From the NCBI GenBank assembly GCA_921293015.1, contig OV121097.1, positions 29,237,429 through 29,301,428 on the forward strand: a stretch of DNA of 64,000 bases, written 5' to 3'. This document shows, piece after piece, positions 10,687-23,400 of the stretch; position 1 is the first letter of the stretch; each line of letters opens with the position of its first letter. The notes below the pieces were generated by a model. The model was given only the letters and a program-made list of their open reading frames with translations. It was not told the origin of the DNA and did not search any database. The position numbers were made by a program, and so were the translations under genes. The DNA is from Phorcus lineatus. Its lineage: Eukaryota > Mollusca > Gastropoda > Trochida > Trochidae.

Positions 10687-12430
10687 CTACAATAAACAAA
10701 CACACAACCTTCAAACCAGATTTCGTCGCTGAACAATGTTTCTTTCATTCAAAACAACACATTCCGTAATCATAGCTGTTTAAGCTTACCAAAAATCTTT
10801 AGTAGTCATTAAGAATCTAATACCAAACCAATTAAGAAGCTCTTAATTGTCATATCATTTTATATATATACAGCCACGAGAGGGTACAGTATCTGTCTTA
10901 ACATTATCGTGGACCAAGTTCCTGAATGGCAAGCTTCTGTTATTTTTTAGCAGTTATAGCTGATTGTGTTAAACTTCTTGTATGTCATTCACACGAATAT
11001 ATGTAACCTGCTAAAAGGCGGGTAGTTTGTTTTCATTTATAAAAAACAACTTTTGAGGGTATCCGAGGATGAATAGAAATATTCCTTATTTCAAAGAGTA
11101 ATTGACCATGGTCTAACTTGTACTCTTTATGAATTTATGAACGCTCGAGTTAACATCAAAAACTACGTTTTGTCAAGATTATCTTAACAGCCTCTGATAA
11201 CTCCAGTGATATTTTATTTTCAAACATATTTATTTCTGTTTGGTTAAGTTAGATGTGGGTAATCAGTGAATTTTTTTGTCAATGTTAAACAACAAATTAA
11301 ATGTATTTTCAGAAACAGTGAATGCATCTAGTTTTCTAGGTCAAGACTCATCTGTTTATCAGATTTAGGTCGGAAAACGTTCATCGTCATTCATTATAAA
11401 AGGTCACTCATGAATCATGTGTACATCTTCACATCATGCCTTCAAACTACAAAGATTATGATACAATAGAGGATTTATCATGATTGTATTGTTCATTTTT
11501 AGAAAGAAATGTTGATTTTCGTTTTTGCGAAATAAATTTATTTATAAAAAAGCAATCGTGTCACTGCCACTTTAATGTACGTTAAGATGTACCTTATCAT
11601 TCCTAAAAACCAAACACATGAAATGTCTCCAGTGCGATGTCAAAATTAAATGCTAAGTGCAGCCGACACTAGAACATGACACATTAATTTCATAAAGCAT
11701 TTAAACACATGTTTTTTCTTATTACACAGAAGAAATCAAGATTTTACAAGATATTAATTGTTTTCATACACTTACGGTCGTACATTTTGTCGATGTACTT
11801 TTTAATGGTTATTGATAAGTAGTTGACCAGAATGCTTTCGCTGAGGGTACAAGGAATACATGAAAAAGTAATAAAATCAAACTTATGACCGGTGTCAGTT
11901 CTCAGTTCTGCATAACTTCTGATGTCATCTCTCTTAAAGCATTTTTCAATACGTCTACGTGTTCTTGGTATATATCCCTCGCTTTTTGGAAGTTAAAAAA
12001 GTGAGATCATTACATGGATATAAACACAATTCTGTTAAGTTCTGCCAAAGGCCATCTATCTTATTTATCAAAATGACGAAAGTTAGTCATTTTAAGACCC
12101 CCTCTGTAGAAAGTCGTCTGTTAACATTTTTTCTTTTTTATTTTTTCTTAAGTTTATTTTGTTTCTTATGTTACTAATTAAAGCATCTTTCTTCCAATTG
12201 CAATTATCCTATTTGTTTTTATAATCGAAAATAGCAATTTAGTCTAGATCGGTTTTGTTTCTTAATCATATTAACTTACACGAAGCAAATTAATGGAAAC
12301 CAAGATTTTGATTTATTCTTGTATGCTTGTCGTTTCCTTGCACTTCAAACTCATCCTTCAGATTATTGCAGACTATTTACATCCAGCCTATTGTGAATGA
12401 TAGGCTTTTAGCTTGAATGTTTCTATTTGA
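10687..12430. other. Intergenic, no gene recognised
   Basis: AT-rich upstream flank of the GPCR. A possible 3' splice site (CATTTTCAACAG, ending at 12441) lies 70 nt before the GPCR start, hinting at an upstream non-coding exon. Nothing else is supported. Confidence 0.4.
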
Positions 12431-12511
12431 CATTTTCAACAGAAAAGGGGTAAATAAGAAAGCAAGGTTAACCAAGTTGTTCTTCTGAAGGGAGTGCAAA
12501 ATTTATTTTAC

Positions 12512-13429
12512 ATGTCGCTTGAACAATCAGAAGTTGTGTGGATAGTTGTGTACTGCATCGTTTCTCTTCTGGTTTTATCCAGTAACAGCATCGTCATCGC
12601 CGTCATTATCAAATCTCGTGAACTTCATCATCCTACGTTATGGAATATCGCAGTGATGGCAGCATGGGATTTTGCTTTTGGATTACATATGATAGTATTC
12701 ACAGTGCCGTCAAAGATTGTGAACGCTTTTGCCTACCCAGTTTCATATGGAAAATTTTCATCAATACTGATGCTATTCATAATTACCCAGAATGCTTTGA
12801 ACATCATGGTTGCTCTTGTAGACAGATACATCTCAATGTGTTGGTCTTTACACTACATACGACTCATGTCAGCAAAGAGATTTACATTGGCATTTATCAT
12901 CGTACTTTTTATAAACATTCTCCGACTCTGTACTCATTGGTCTCAGTATACTGTGAGATACAGTAAAACTCTGGGATTTTACACGCCAGACAAACCAACT
13001 TTATTCACTTATGTCTCGGGAGGATTGATTCTAGTAATAGCTTTGATTATTATTTGTCTTTTTATAAGGATTCGTGTGGCGCTGTGCAAGACGAACGGGA
13101 ACACAGTCAGTCAACAAGCCGTTTCAACACAGTTCACCATGTACGTATCAACCTTTGTGTACATTATGTGTTACATTCCGACAGCCATCGCTATCTTGTT
13201 CACCGACCCAACAAATAGAAACATTCATGTAATGCAGTTCGGGTTCATTTGCCTGGCCTCCAATAGTCTCTGGAACGTCTTCATCTATGCTGTAACGTAT
13301 CGTCCTTTCAGGGATGCATTTCTGAAGCTTCTGTGTCATTCCTACTACAGAGAACGCGAAAGACGGGCTGTACAAGCCGAATATCAGAGGAACACAGTAT
13401 CAGTGTTTACAGTGGAATGGAATATCTGA
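12512..13429 (+). CDS. Class A (rhodopsin-like) G protein-coupled receptor, intronless
   Basis: A single exon encodes 305 aa from the ATG at 12512. An in-frame stop at 12455 closes the frame upstream, and earlier GTG codons are not plausible eukaryotic starts. Seven hydrophobic segments are present. Landmarks are Asn25 in TM1, Asp53 in TM2, the DRY motif at 104-106, CYIP at 220-223 in TM6, and NVFIY at 255-259 in place of NPxxY. A helix-8-like PFRDAF segment and a palmitoylation-type Cys follow. The cysteine normally at the top of TM3 is absent (Gly), there is no cysteine in extracellular loop 2, and TM5 lacks its usual proline. These losses are known in the MECA group (melanocortin, cannabinoid, lysophospholipid receptors), so a relative of that group is plausible. 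The ligand is unknown. It would sit in the plasma membrane and couple to heterotrimeric G proteins. Confidence 0.9.
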   Translation: MSLEQSEVVWIVVYCIVSLLVLSSNSIVIAVIIKSRELHHPTLWNIAVMAAWDFAFGLHMIVFTVPSKIVNAFAYPVSYGKFSSILMLFIITQNALNIMVALVDRYISMCWSLHYIRLMSAKRFTLAFIIVLFINILRLCTHWSQYTVRYSKTLGFYTPDKPTLFTYVSGGLILVIALIIICLFIRIRVALCKTNGNTVSQQAVSTQFTMYVSTFVYIMCYIPTAIAILFTDPTNRNIHVMQFGFICLASNSLWNVFIYAVTYRPFRDAFLKLLCHSYYRERERRAVQAEYQRNTVSVFTVEWNI

Positions 13430-15069
13430 TCCATTTTCTGATATCAGTTTTTAGTGGTTTAATCCTGAGTGTCGCGATGTTCTGGGCGATTGATGATACA
13501 CATACAGAGCCATAGATGAATCCGAAAACAAATTTTTGAAGAAATTTATGGCAAACATTTTAGAAATTGCAGCGATGGAAAGTTTTTATCAAGACTTTTT
13601 CCTTAATGATGAAAGGTAAAGACAACGATATACACATTGTTCCTCCATGTTTTGCTCCTGCACTATCAAAGGGGTAAGCTTGTGAAAGTGCTGCAGCATA
13701 TCGTGTTCATATGTGGATGGAAATACTCTTATATATGGAGTGCTCTTTCATGAACATGTTTTTATTTGACATGAACATTTTGTATTTGATATAAACAATT
13801 TTTATTTGACATGGACCTTTTTTCTTAATTTGAAACTTGTTTGTCAAGTAAAGGATTCAATTGAGATAAAATTTAGATTTCTTGCTCAGACTAAAAACCC
13901 TTCGTTCATGTTGTACCTACAGTGTATATGGGAAATATGATTTGTAAATTTGTTAAACAACTAATATTGATTCTGGAAAAACTATGATAGTTCTTGTAAT
14001 AGATGATACATAAAATCATATGAGATACAAAACCAACGGCTTTTTTTATTGTTGAAGTTGAATCATTTGTTTTTTGTTTTTCGTACCTTAAAATATGTTA
14101 TTTCATCAAAACGGGTTTGGCAAGCAAATCTCGTTGAAGTGTCGAAGGGTCAAAATTTCTAAAATTCAACTGTTTCAGATTGAAACATCTCCAGGACATG
14201 ATCGAAAGGCTCAAAACGTAGACGTATTAATTTGAAAGAAACACTCATCTTACAACACCCGATCTTGCAAAGAAATTCGACAACTGGCATCAATTATTGG
14301 CGATCCAATTATTAGTTTTTGAAAGACTGCAGGATGACACTATTTGTCCTCGAGATGTTATGCAATATGAAATCCGCAAAACATGACCTCACTCGGTGAA
14401 GAAACTTTTGGATTATATTTGTATGGTGTTGATTCACAGAGTCATGAAAACATGTTCATAAATTTCTATAGATACAACAAATTCTTTTTAGGAACAGGAG
14501 TAGTCGCTAGTCTAATAATTGATAGTGCCGGAGTAATGGGTTTCACACTTAATAAAACCAAAGCCTATTGTATTTTTACATGCACTTATAGTCTTTTAAC
14601 AATCACGATTTCTGAGAGTGTGGGAGATATGAAAGGTTAGATGAAAATGATTAAAATCTGGTTGTCATGGTCAACATCTATGTTCAGATAACCTATAAAA
14701 AGGACATACAATATGATGATTTAAAAGCTGGAATTGGAAAACGCATATCATTTTCAAGACTGAAAGTCAATCATACAGATACATGAAAATTACACTATAC
14801 TTGACATGGTCAAACACAATCCTTAATTATCCTTCATTTTTCCTTATATATTAAATATAAATTTCTTTTATTGATACTTGATGTTGATATATCGTAATTG
14901 GTTTTGATTTAATCGAGATTTACTCAAGAAACTAATGCAATCCATTCACCAAATGTGCAGGTAATTAAATAAGTAAGAGCTTCTTATCTCCTTAAGCAAT
15001 ACTCAAGAAATAAATGAAGGGCACAAAATAATGAACATTTTAAGGGGCGGGGCAGTCAGAGAATATATT
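13430..15069. other. Intergenic, no gene recognised
   Basis: AT-rich 3' flank of the GPCR. An 85-codon open frame near 14383 has no recognisable motif, no homologue in the window and no splice context, so it is left out. Confidence 0.4.
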
Positions 15070-15290
15070 ACCTCACGAAAATAATTGTTTCCAATTGCAA
15101 GACGACGTTTTCAAATCAACAGAAGCAGTTTGGAAACGAACGTACCACGATCGGTTTAGCTGTGCGAATTCATTTCCCTACCTCAAAATAAAAGGTGTTC
15201 ACACAAAAATGGCCGCAAGTAGTTTCCGCTTGATACTTGAACATTTCTTAAACGACTTATGATAATCAGAGTTATGAGAAGTTGAACCGT
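15070..15290 (+). repeat. Dispersed repeat family R4, copy 2
   Basis: Begins near CCAATTGCAAGACGACG and contains GATCGGTTTAGC, CATTTCCCTACC and AAAGGTGTTCACAC. This is the best preserved of four copies, all on the plus strand. Confidence 0.7.
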
Positions 15291-15738
15291 CTGTTCAAAG
15301 TTATATATTTGTCATAAACGGATACTTATTGGAGTATTAAGAAATACAATTTAAACAAACTGCTCCATTTTTAGAGTATGATATTGATCGTAATGAAAAT
15401 ATGAAATAGTGTGATATTGAAAATGGCCGTGGTCTTTGACTTTGTTTGCTGACTATAAATTTCCGTTAAAGTCCTTTTTAAACAAAGACATCAAAGTATT
15501 CATAATATAAGGAGACAACTTAAATAAAATTCCCCATAAATGTAAGAATAACTTTGACTTAAAGGAATGGAGAAAAATATCAAATTTTGAAACATTAAAC
15601 GGATTGACTTTACCATTTTAAAAGAAACGTCATGTGATGTGGAACTCTTCGTTCTCATAAGATTAGAGGACATTGGGAGGACATGGACAATATAACTTAA
15701 CCCTTTAATTCTTAGACCAATATATCTATTTGAAAATT

Positions 15739-16059
15739 TGGTTATAATATATGACTAGAGCTGTAAACGATACACATGATCTACGAAATAAGTTGTTCGT
15801 AATGCATTTGTCATACTTTGGTTCTATCAATGAAATCAAGGTACGAGGGACAAGATTCGAGCTGGTTTTAATTAGATTGATCCTAGACTTGCCATGTACT
15901 TTTTCTAGATAACCCTTCTAATTCTACGACTCTGTCAAACTAAGACATATGGAAAACTTTGATTTCATTAAAAGAACCAAATTGTGACAAATGCATTACA
16001 AACAACATATTTCGTAGATCTCTGTATTATTAACAGCTCTAGTCATATATTATGACCAA
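15739..16059. mobile_element. TIR element, about 320 bp
   Basis: The left end ATAATATATGACTAGAGCTGT is exactly complemented at the right end (ACAGCTCTAGTCATATATTAT). The inverted repeats continue for about 120 bp each side with blocks such as TACGAAATA and AATGCATTTGTCA. There is no coding sequence and no clear target duplication. Confidence 0.75.
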
Positions 16060-17452
16060 TAAACAACATCAACATTACAGAAATAGACACTGATACTTCT
16101 TTATTACAATAAAGGAATTTGACTTCGATCACAGAGCGTCGACAAAATTATCAACTAATTTTTAACGTTTTTTAAAAGCATACAAATTGATAAGACATGT
16201 GGTTTAAATGTTATAAATGAAAAACAAACAACTGGCCACAACTTCTTAAATAACATGTTGGTAACTTAAAAGGAAAACACAAAATTGTAAAGAAAAGCGA
16301 CACATAATGAAAACAAATTTCTTTCATAATGTTCATATGGTATTCAACAGATAAAATATAATTGATACTTCATGTGACATTGGGTTGTTTCATAGAGTCA
16401 CGTATTTTTACTCTTTCAATAGATATTGATTTTGATGTCAATGTGGTTCCACATCTTCATCTTAATTGACAAACAGGTATATTGTTGCGCATTTCTGTCG
16501 CTTTTAAAGTTAAGACTATTTTGTATATATTGTTATCATAATGTGTACAGATAGCAGAACTGCAAAAGACATTTTATTAAAATGTTCGATGTTTGGTTAG
16601 ATATAAAAGAAACTCTAATACGGTACCCATAAGTCTGAACTCGTATAGTTAATCACATATACCAAACAAAATAAATCAACGATAATATTTACAAAATATA
16701 TTTCTCAAGCCTATCTGAAATCATAAACTATATTTACAAGTTAAAACTAAAACCCAAAGAAACGCATTCAACTTTTAGAATGATTTTTAAATATTACCAA
16801 ATTCTAACAAAACCAAGTAATAACTAATATAAAACAATGTGGATGCTACATAATATCGTATCGTCTATCCATAATTTTAATCAGTTATATATAATAATTA
16901 GGGTTTAACGTAACAAAATCCTTTTTCTTTTTTGCAAATAATTCGAACGTACAATGGCATCTCTTAAAACATCAACATCATTAAAAATTCCAAGAGATTG
17001 AATAACATTTCAAGTAAAATAAATATTTCCCATAATCATAATGTGCATGATTAAAAATTATATACAAAACTGATACATGATGTCATATCTAATGAACCCG
17101 TTCATCATACATAATACAACAGAGTTGCAACAAATATGTCTAAGAAGCATTTACCAATGTTTTGAGACATTCGGTCCCACCATGTCTTATAAAAATTTAA
17201 TCAAGTTTTTTCTGTTCCGTGAAAGGTTGCAAAATGACGCTTATATACTCAAAGCGCAGGTTCAGCTAATGAAAAGGCCTCCTTTTCCTTTGTGACAAAA
17301 GTAAAATAACCATAAATGATCGGGTGTTGACTTATGACAATCTACCCAAAAGCATTGTAGCAGTCAAAGTTTTTCAGCAGAGATATCACCCCAAGTAAGT
17401 TCTGTAGCCCATATATAAGACGAAACTGTCAATACTTTCCGAATTTTGCGTG

Positions 17453-20400
17453 TTAACATAGATCGGATGTTAAGCTGTAATCCGACGGAGGATAGCCCGT
17501 GTACAGGAAGTTGAAGACCGCACATCCGCCAACGAAAATCAGGATCATGAAGAAGTTCATGATACCAGCGTTCGTCTGCCAAGGGTAGCGGTCTCGCTCC
17601 TTCAGGAAAGCTTCTGTCAGCATTATACCTGTAAAAGACAAGCGGTATATTCATTTATTAGATATGTCTACGTCAACTGAGGTGTTTCATCGATAAATTA
17701 CGACTACTGGAACCATGCAGGCTATAATTGAATTTAACCACACTTGTGACGTTTTGTTATTGTCGGAATTTCCTGAACGCAAATCCAAACCTATTCCCAA
17801 TATTCAAGGGTAAACATTCCGATAAATCTCCACTAATTGTTGAAATATTGTAACGTTTTCTTAGAGAATCTTTATGAAACACCTTAAAAGAATACGCCAT
17901 TGAACAGAGGCAATTCGGCTTCGTCATCGCAACAAACATGTATGAGAAGGGTCCGAAGTTCATATAAAGTGGCGAAAGTATTTTGTGATAGCAGTGTTTT
18001 CATCATTCTGTCTCAAAAGAGGTAGCTATGTCAGAAATTCCTGTACAATCTCTGTCCTAATTCAAGGGTTTAACGACCTAGAAATGTAGAAATCTTATTG
18101 GATGCAATCAAAGTGCGTTGTGCAATCAACAACGCCGTTTCAAAATCATTCAAAACGCCTCAGATATTTCCGTATGCTTTCGGAAAGCTAAACTTTATTC
18201 GAATTTAAACTTTGCGGTTTGAGTCTTCTTCACAAAGCACATTCGCCTTGCAACAGCATCTTTGCATATGCCTGTGCGCCGACAAATACATTATCCATGC
18301 CAGTGGTGGTTTAATTGGCTGATATATTTAGTTTACGTTCAAATATTTTGTTACTACGGTAACCTGTCGGAAGCTCGAGAAGAGCTTGTATTAACACAGA
18401 GGTTGTCCAGGAATTCATGACGGAGATACATCTGTGGGGAGAGAATGTCTTGTCATAAGTTAGTGAGATGTTTGGACACACGCTTGGCTTGAAGGAAATG
18501 CAATATAGTTTATTCAAAACAGAAAAGTTCGTGAATGAATTCAGGGTATTGGTGAAGACTGTTCTGAGCATTTCCATAGGTGTTCAATGATGGACCAATC
18601 CTCGTTGTATCGAATGTTTGAGGAAAACTTGCAAAGGTGATACGGTGCAAAGTATTGGAACAATAATCCTACACTGACCAAGGAAGCATCATTTAAGGCA
18701 CATTTTCAAGGCATTTGAACTACATTGTGGAAACATTTTTGCATTATTATATCTCTTGAACATTGTCTAAGTTGGGTATAACAATACATTACCACACCAA
18801 CTGCTGCTTCAACCAACAAGACATTATCTCTAGAAAGATGTTAAAATAATTATTTCTAAATGGCTTAATAGAGATTAGTTTACCCAAACCATGATAATTA
18901 AAGTGACACAGAATATCTTATATGACTTTTTGTGTGGCTTAGATAAGAGTAACGTTCAAATCGCCGCTCTAAACTTGTATCTACAACTCTGAAACGTCGA
19001 AATTATTAAATTTTCTCGTTTAGATGATAAATGAAAACTAGCCATATAATTGTTAGGAAGTCGTAATGCTGCGTACAATTTGCAATTTTACTAGTTGAAT
19101 GACCTACTTTACACTTTCAATCAATATTTGTCTTTAAGTCTGATATTAATTAGTTCCCAAAATTCATTTGAGTCATGTCTAAAGACAACACAAACCTGCA
19201 AGTAAACCACCGCCAAAGTGGCCAATGCCAATTGGACAGATGTTTGGTGCGAAGAACCGTCTGTAAACTGCCAGTGAGATCTGTATTATGCCTGGATCGA
19301 AAATAAGGTCATTCATCAATATGCTTGTTAAAATATAATTTTACTCTCTAAGATATGCTATTCCCAATATGGTTATTTTATTTTGTAATCAAGAAATTCA
19401 AGGGTCTTCACTTCTAAAGCTCTTTCAAATCGTGTTGATTACCATTACTTATTTGCAATTAACGTAACTTACAAAATATAGGACTATGCTTTTTTATGAT
19501 TCGTGAGTATTTAATATATTTAACAACAATTACTGCTACTCTTGGCATTTCATTTTCAGTGTAATTGTTTTCCTGAATCAAGCTTCTATTTTCGTGAGTA
19601 GAAATCGATACCGCTGTAACAACCTTTCACCTCCTAACTCTATATAAGGTATTAGAGGAAAGTACAAGTTACCTGTCGTATTTAGATCAAGGTAGATGGA
19701 CAAATGCAATAGGTCAGTGGCTAATGTATATCTTGTATATGCAATGATAACTTTTCAAAATACATACCCAGTAAGATAATGACGGCCATTCTGAAAGCTG
19801 GGTGACAGAAAACTCGTTTGACTGGTCCGTCGTCTGTCTTGCGCAATTCAGACCATTTCTGTATTGGATAAAATGCAAGAATTAGTGTGAAAGACAGACT
19901 TTTTAAAATTAAATGTTAAATGTTAAATTAAATTAGTGACATAAGAAACTAGGTTGGCACTGATACAGGAACGAGATGTACATATAGCTGAATTTGTTCC
20001 TTCTCTATTGAGCCTCGTCAAGTAACTCTCATATATATCAATTTTACTAATTTTTCAGGTACTTAATCCCTAGTACCAAGTTCTTCAAATTCATTCAAAA
20101 AATTGATTCTATGTTTAAGCCAGGATAGCACTTTTAGTTCGATTTTTTTATATTTTCTCTGACATCACGTTACACAAACTTATTTGTAGTGGACATTATA
20201 ATCAAGCGGTAAATGCATGTGACATATCATCTTCCCACGGCAAGGTGAAAATGTATCGAGATAAACTCATTTTCTACCTTGCCCTCAACGGTACCGGTAA
20301 AAAGACCTGTGATACGAAGAAGCGACACCTAACGTCATCACGAGTTACCGCCCTTACTAGCTGCTAACCTGCAGCCAGTGAAATCGCCGTTTACATTCGA

Positions 20401-23400
20401 AAGCTACGCCCAGCCTGGAGACCTTATGATAAAGAAAACCAAGCGAAACTATCATGTTATAATTTAGTCAGATGGATTATTTGCAGGATTTCACTGACAA
20501 CACCAAGAAATAAATTTTAACAAATAAATCACATCGGGCCGCATTCCTCAAGTAATTAATGCTTTATCTTTCTCTAAATGAATTCTTATTCATGGCATAT
20601 GTTGTACGTCATAAGCAGTACGAAAAAAATTGTAGTGTACTGATAAAATACCTTCAAATCAAAGACTGAGAGCTTGTCACAATGGATTTTCATTGAAATG
20701 AAAAAAATCCCCGTTTTGCACGTATTTTACTGAATTATGGATAAATTTATACTGCCGTGTTGATAATTTCGAACACGGCATCAAGTTTTCACGTATTCCA
20801 AATTTCGGTGTTCAGAATTTGAATAAATCATTGTTTTTCTCCAATATAACACAAAGCGATGGCGCCATTACACAAGGTTTGACAACGAATATTTCGCGAT
20901 AATTTTGTTTTAAAACGGATACATTTCTATGAGAATCATTCAAAATTGAAAAAATGAGTATAAAATCTTTAATATTCCATTCGTACAATAATTTCGTATT
21001 TACGTTACTTTTAAACTCTACAGTAAATATCGATCGACCATGCACAAACGTGTTAGATCTACCCTGTATCCATCTGATTATATGCCTGAAATTACAATTT
21101 GAATTAATATTTCAAATAGTCTTCTTTTCAAACGCGACAGTTTACTACCGCTATCTTTGCCGCTGACATTTGAAGTTCATTTTGAAAGCCGCCTTCTGAT
21201 TGGCCTATAAGAAGGGCCTGCAGTTGGCTAAACTCTTAGCACAGAAAATGTGGGCCGTGATGTCAAGGGCGAAGCGGGAAGAGTTTGAAATCTTTTCGTT
21301 TCGGCCTTGACGTTGTGAAGATGGTTACAAATTTAGTGTGAAGATTTTTTAATCATTTGAACAAGGAAAATTGGAGCTGAACCGAACTTGGTACACTCGT
21401 TAAAGGACTCCTTTTTACTGATGGAAATCGTTTCTTACAATTGGTAACATTTGTTTTCTGTTTATTTTTTTTTTAATTTTTCATTTTTCCCGTGCTACCT
21501 GGTAGCTTTTGAATCAATATAGCGGGTGACTGTATGCAAACTACCATGTGTTATAATTTATCTAAAACATTGATCTTTTCATTGTATTTAGCTGCAGGTT
21601 TAAGAAGAAAATGGTTCAAAATTTTGGATTTTACCTGACCAGATGCTGAAAACTATGAAGTCAAGATCTACTTACATACATCATGGAGACGAAATGAGCT
21701 GCCAGAATGCAGTAAGTGCCCCCACTTCCGCCGACAAGCGCCGTCTTGTGGTCACTGATAGAGTGAATCAGGGAACCTGGAAATTGAGTTAATTACTTTC
21801 TGCTTTTATAACAGAAAAGTTTTGAAAATAACACAAAAGATCAAGTCTTTAACGGACACATAGGAGTGGTATACACTTAGAATAAAACCTTTGTGGATGA
21901 TGATGCCCTTTTCGTGAACAATGACAACGAAACGTAATAATTAAAACGTTTAATTAACATTTAAGGAATGAAGTCTTTCTTTGAAGCGTAGGTTATGATA
22001 AAGTAACACAATCTAGACAAAGTATTATGATGTAATAAGAAGTATCATAAGGAGTAAACATATTTTCCCAAGCTTTGAGCATTATAAGTAAGGATTAAGA
22101 ATATTTTCCGAAACAATAAGTATCATAATGAAGGAAAAAGCATATATTCCGAAACTTTTAGTATTATAATGGAGTAATAAGGATGAACTCCGAAGATTTG
22201 AGCATCATAGTGAAGGAATAACACGATATCCGAAACGTTAAAAATCATAATGAAGGAATAATCTTTATCTCCAAAACGTTAATTATCATAATGAAGGAGT
22301 AAGCTTTATCTCCAAAACGTTAAATCTCATTATTAAGTTGTAAACGTGATATCCTAAACGTTGAGTATCATGAGGAAGGAGTAAGCATATTTTCGTTATT
22401 TTCTTGTTGGAAACGTTGAGCTTCATAATGGAATTAGCTTATTCTCTCACCATGTGATTTTACTGTGAAATTGTGTCTTTTAATATTTTAGGTTACATAA
22501 TAGAACGGCAATAAGTATGATACACTAAATGACATTAAAACCTAGACAATAACACTTAAACATCATTAAAATCAAATACAGCCAAATTCACATCTTTGGA
22601 GCATTCCCGCTTATCAAATATCAAAAACGTGAGGTATAAGATTTGAATCGTCTTTAACAAACCTTCTTAGATTTGCTGAATGACTGTTCATGAAATGGAA
22701 AGTAAGTTGAATAAAAAGAAATATATGACTCCTAACTCGAATCGATCATACCCTGTGTTAAATTCATAAAGACCAAATCATCAAAGAATAAGTTTCAAAT
22801 TGACCTGTGGGAATCTAAAGACTTCAATGAGCCCAAATTATCAAAGAATAGGTACTGTTTATCTTCATTACCAGCGAGGACTCCAACAATGTACAAAATG
22901 GCGATCCTCCAGAAGTAGAAGACAATCTCGATCGGCAGACAGATGAGCAACTGCAGAACTAGAGTCAGCATCAGATCCACGTAACTGTTAAACAGAGGAG
23001 AAAAGGAGTCTTATTGTTAGCCCATAGTTAAGAGTTACGAGTTACGATCACCTTAGTATAAGGGAAAACAGTGAAAATGGGATTTGGAGATATAATATTT
23101 CATATTCCCAAAGATCTTATATTATTGAGGTTTATCTTAGAAATGTTGCATTGTTGTTTTACCAATGAAAGAACTGTTAAAATGTGAATAAAGACTCCCC
23201 GTAGGTTTAGAAGACTAAATCTGATGGAGTGATAACCACTCTATTTAATATTCACAGATTGAAAGAACGAAAGAAATAGTTGAAATAATCAGAACTTAAT
23301 CATTCAAACAAATTTGAATAAAGACTGTTTTCTTGATAACCAGGGCCTAGATTTTCGAAGCTCTCTTAGTGCTAAGATAGTCGTAAGTACCATACATTAA

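Noticed and set aside
12494..12511. Upstream GTG start for the GPCR
   Set aside because: Eukaryotic initiation; the first ATG in frame is 12512.
14383..14640. 85-codon plus-strand frame
   Set aside because: No motif, no conserved copy, no splice context, ordinary AT-rich composition.
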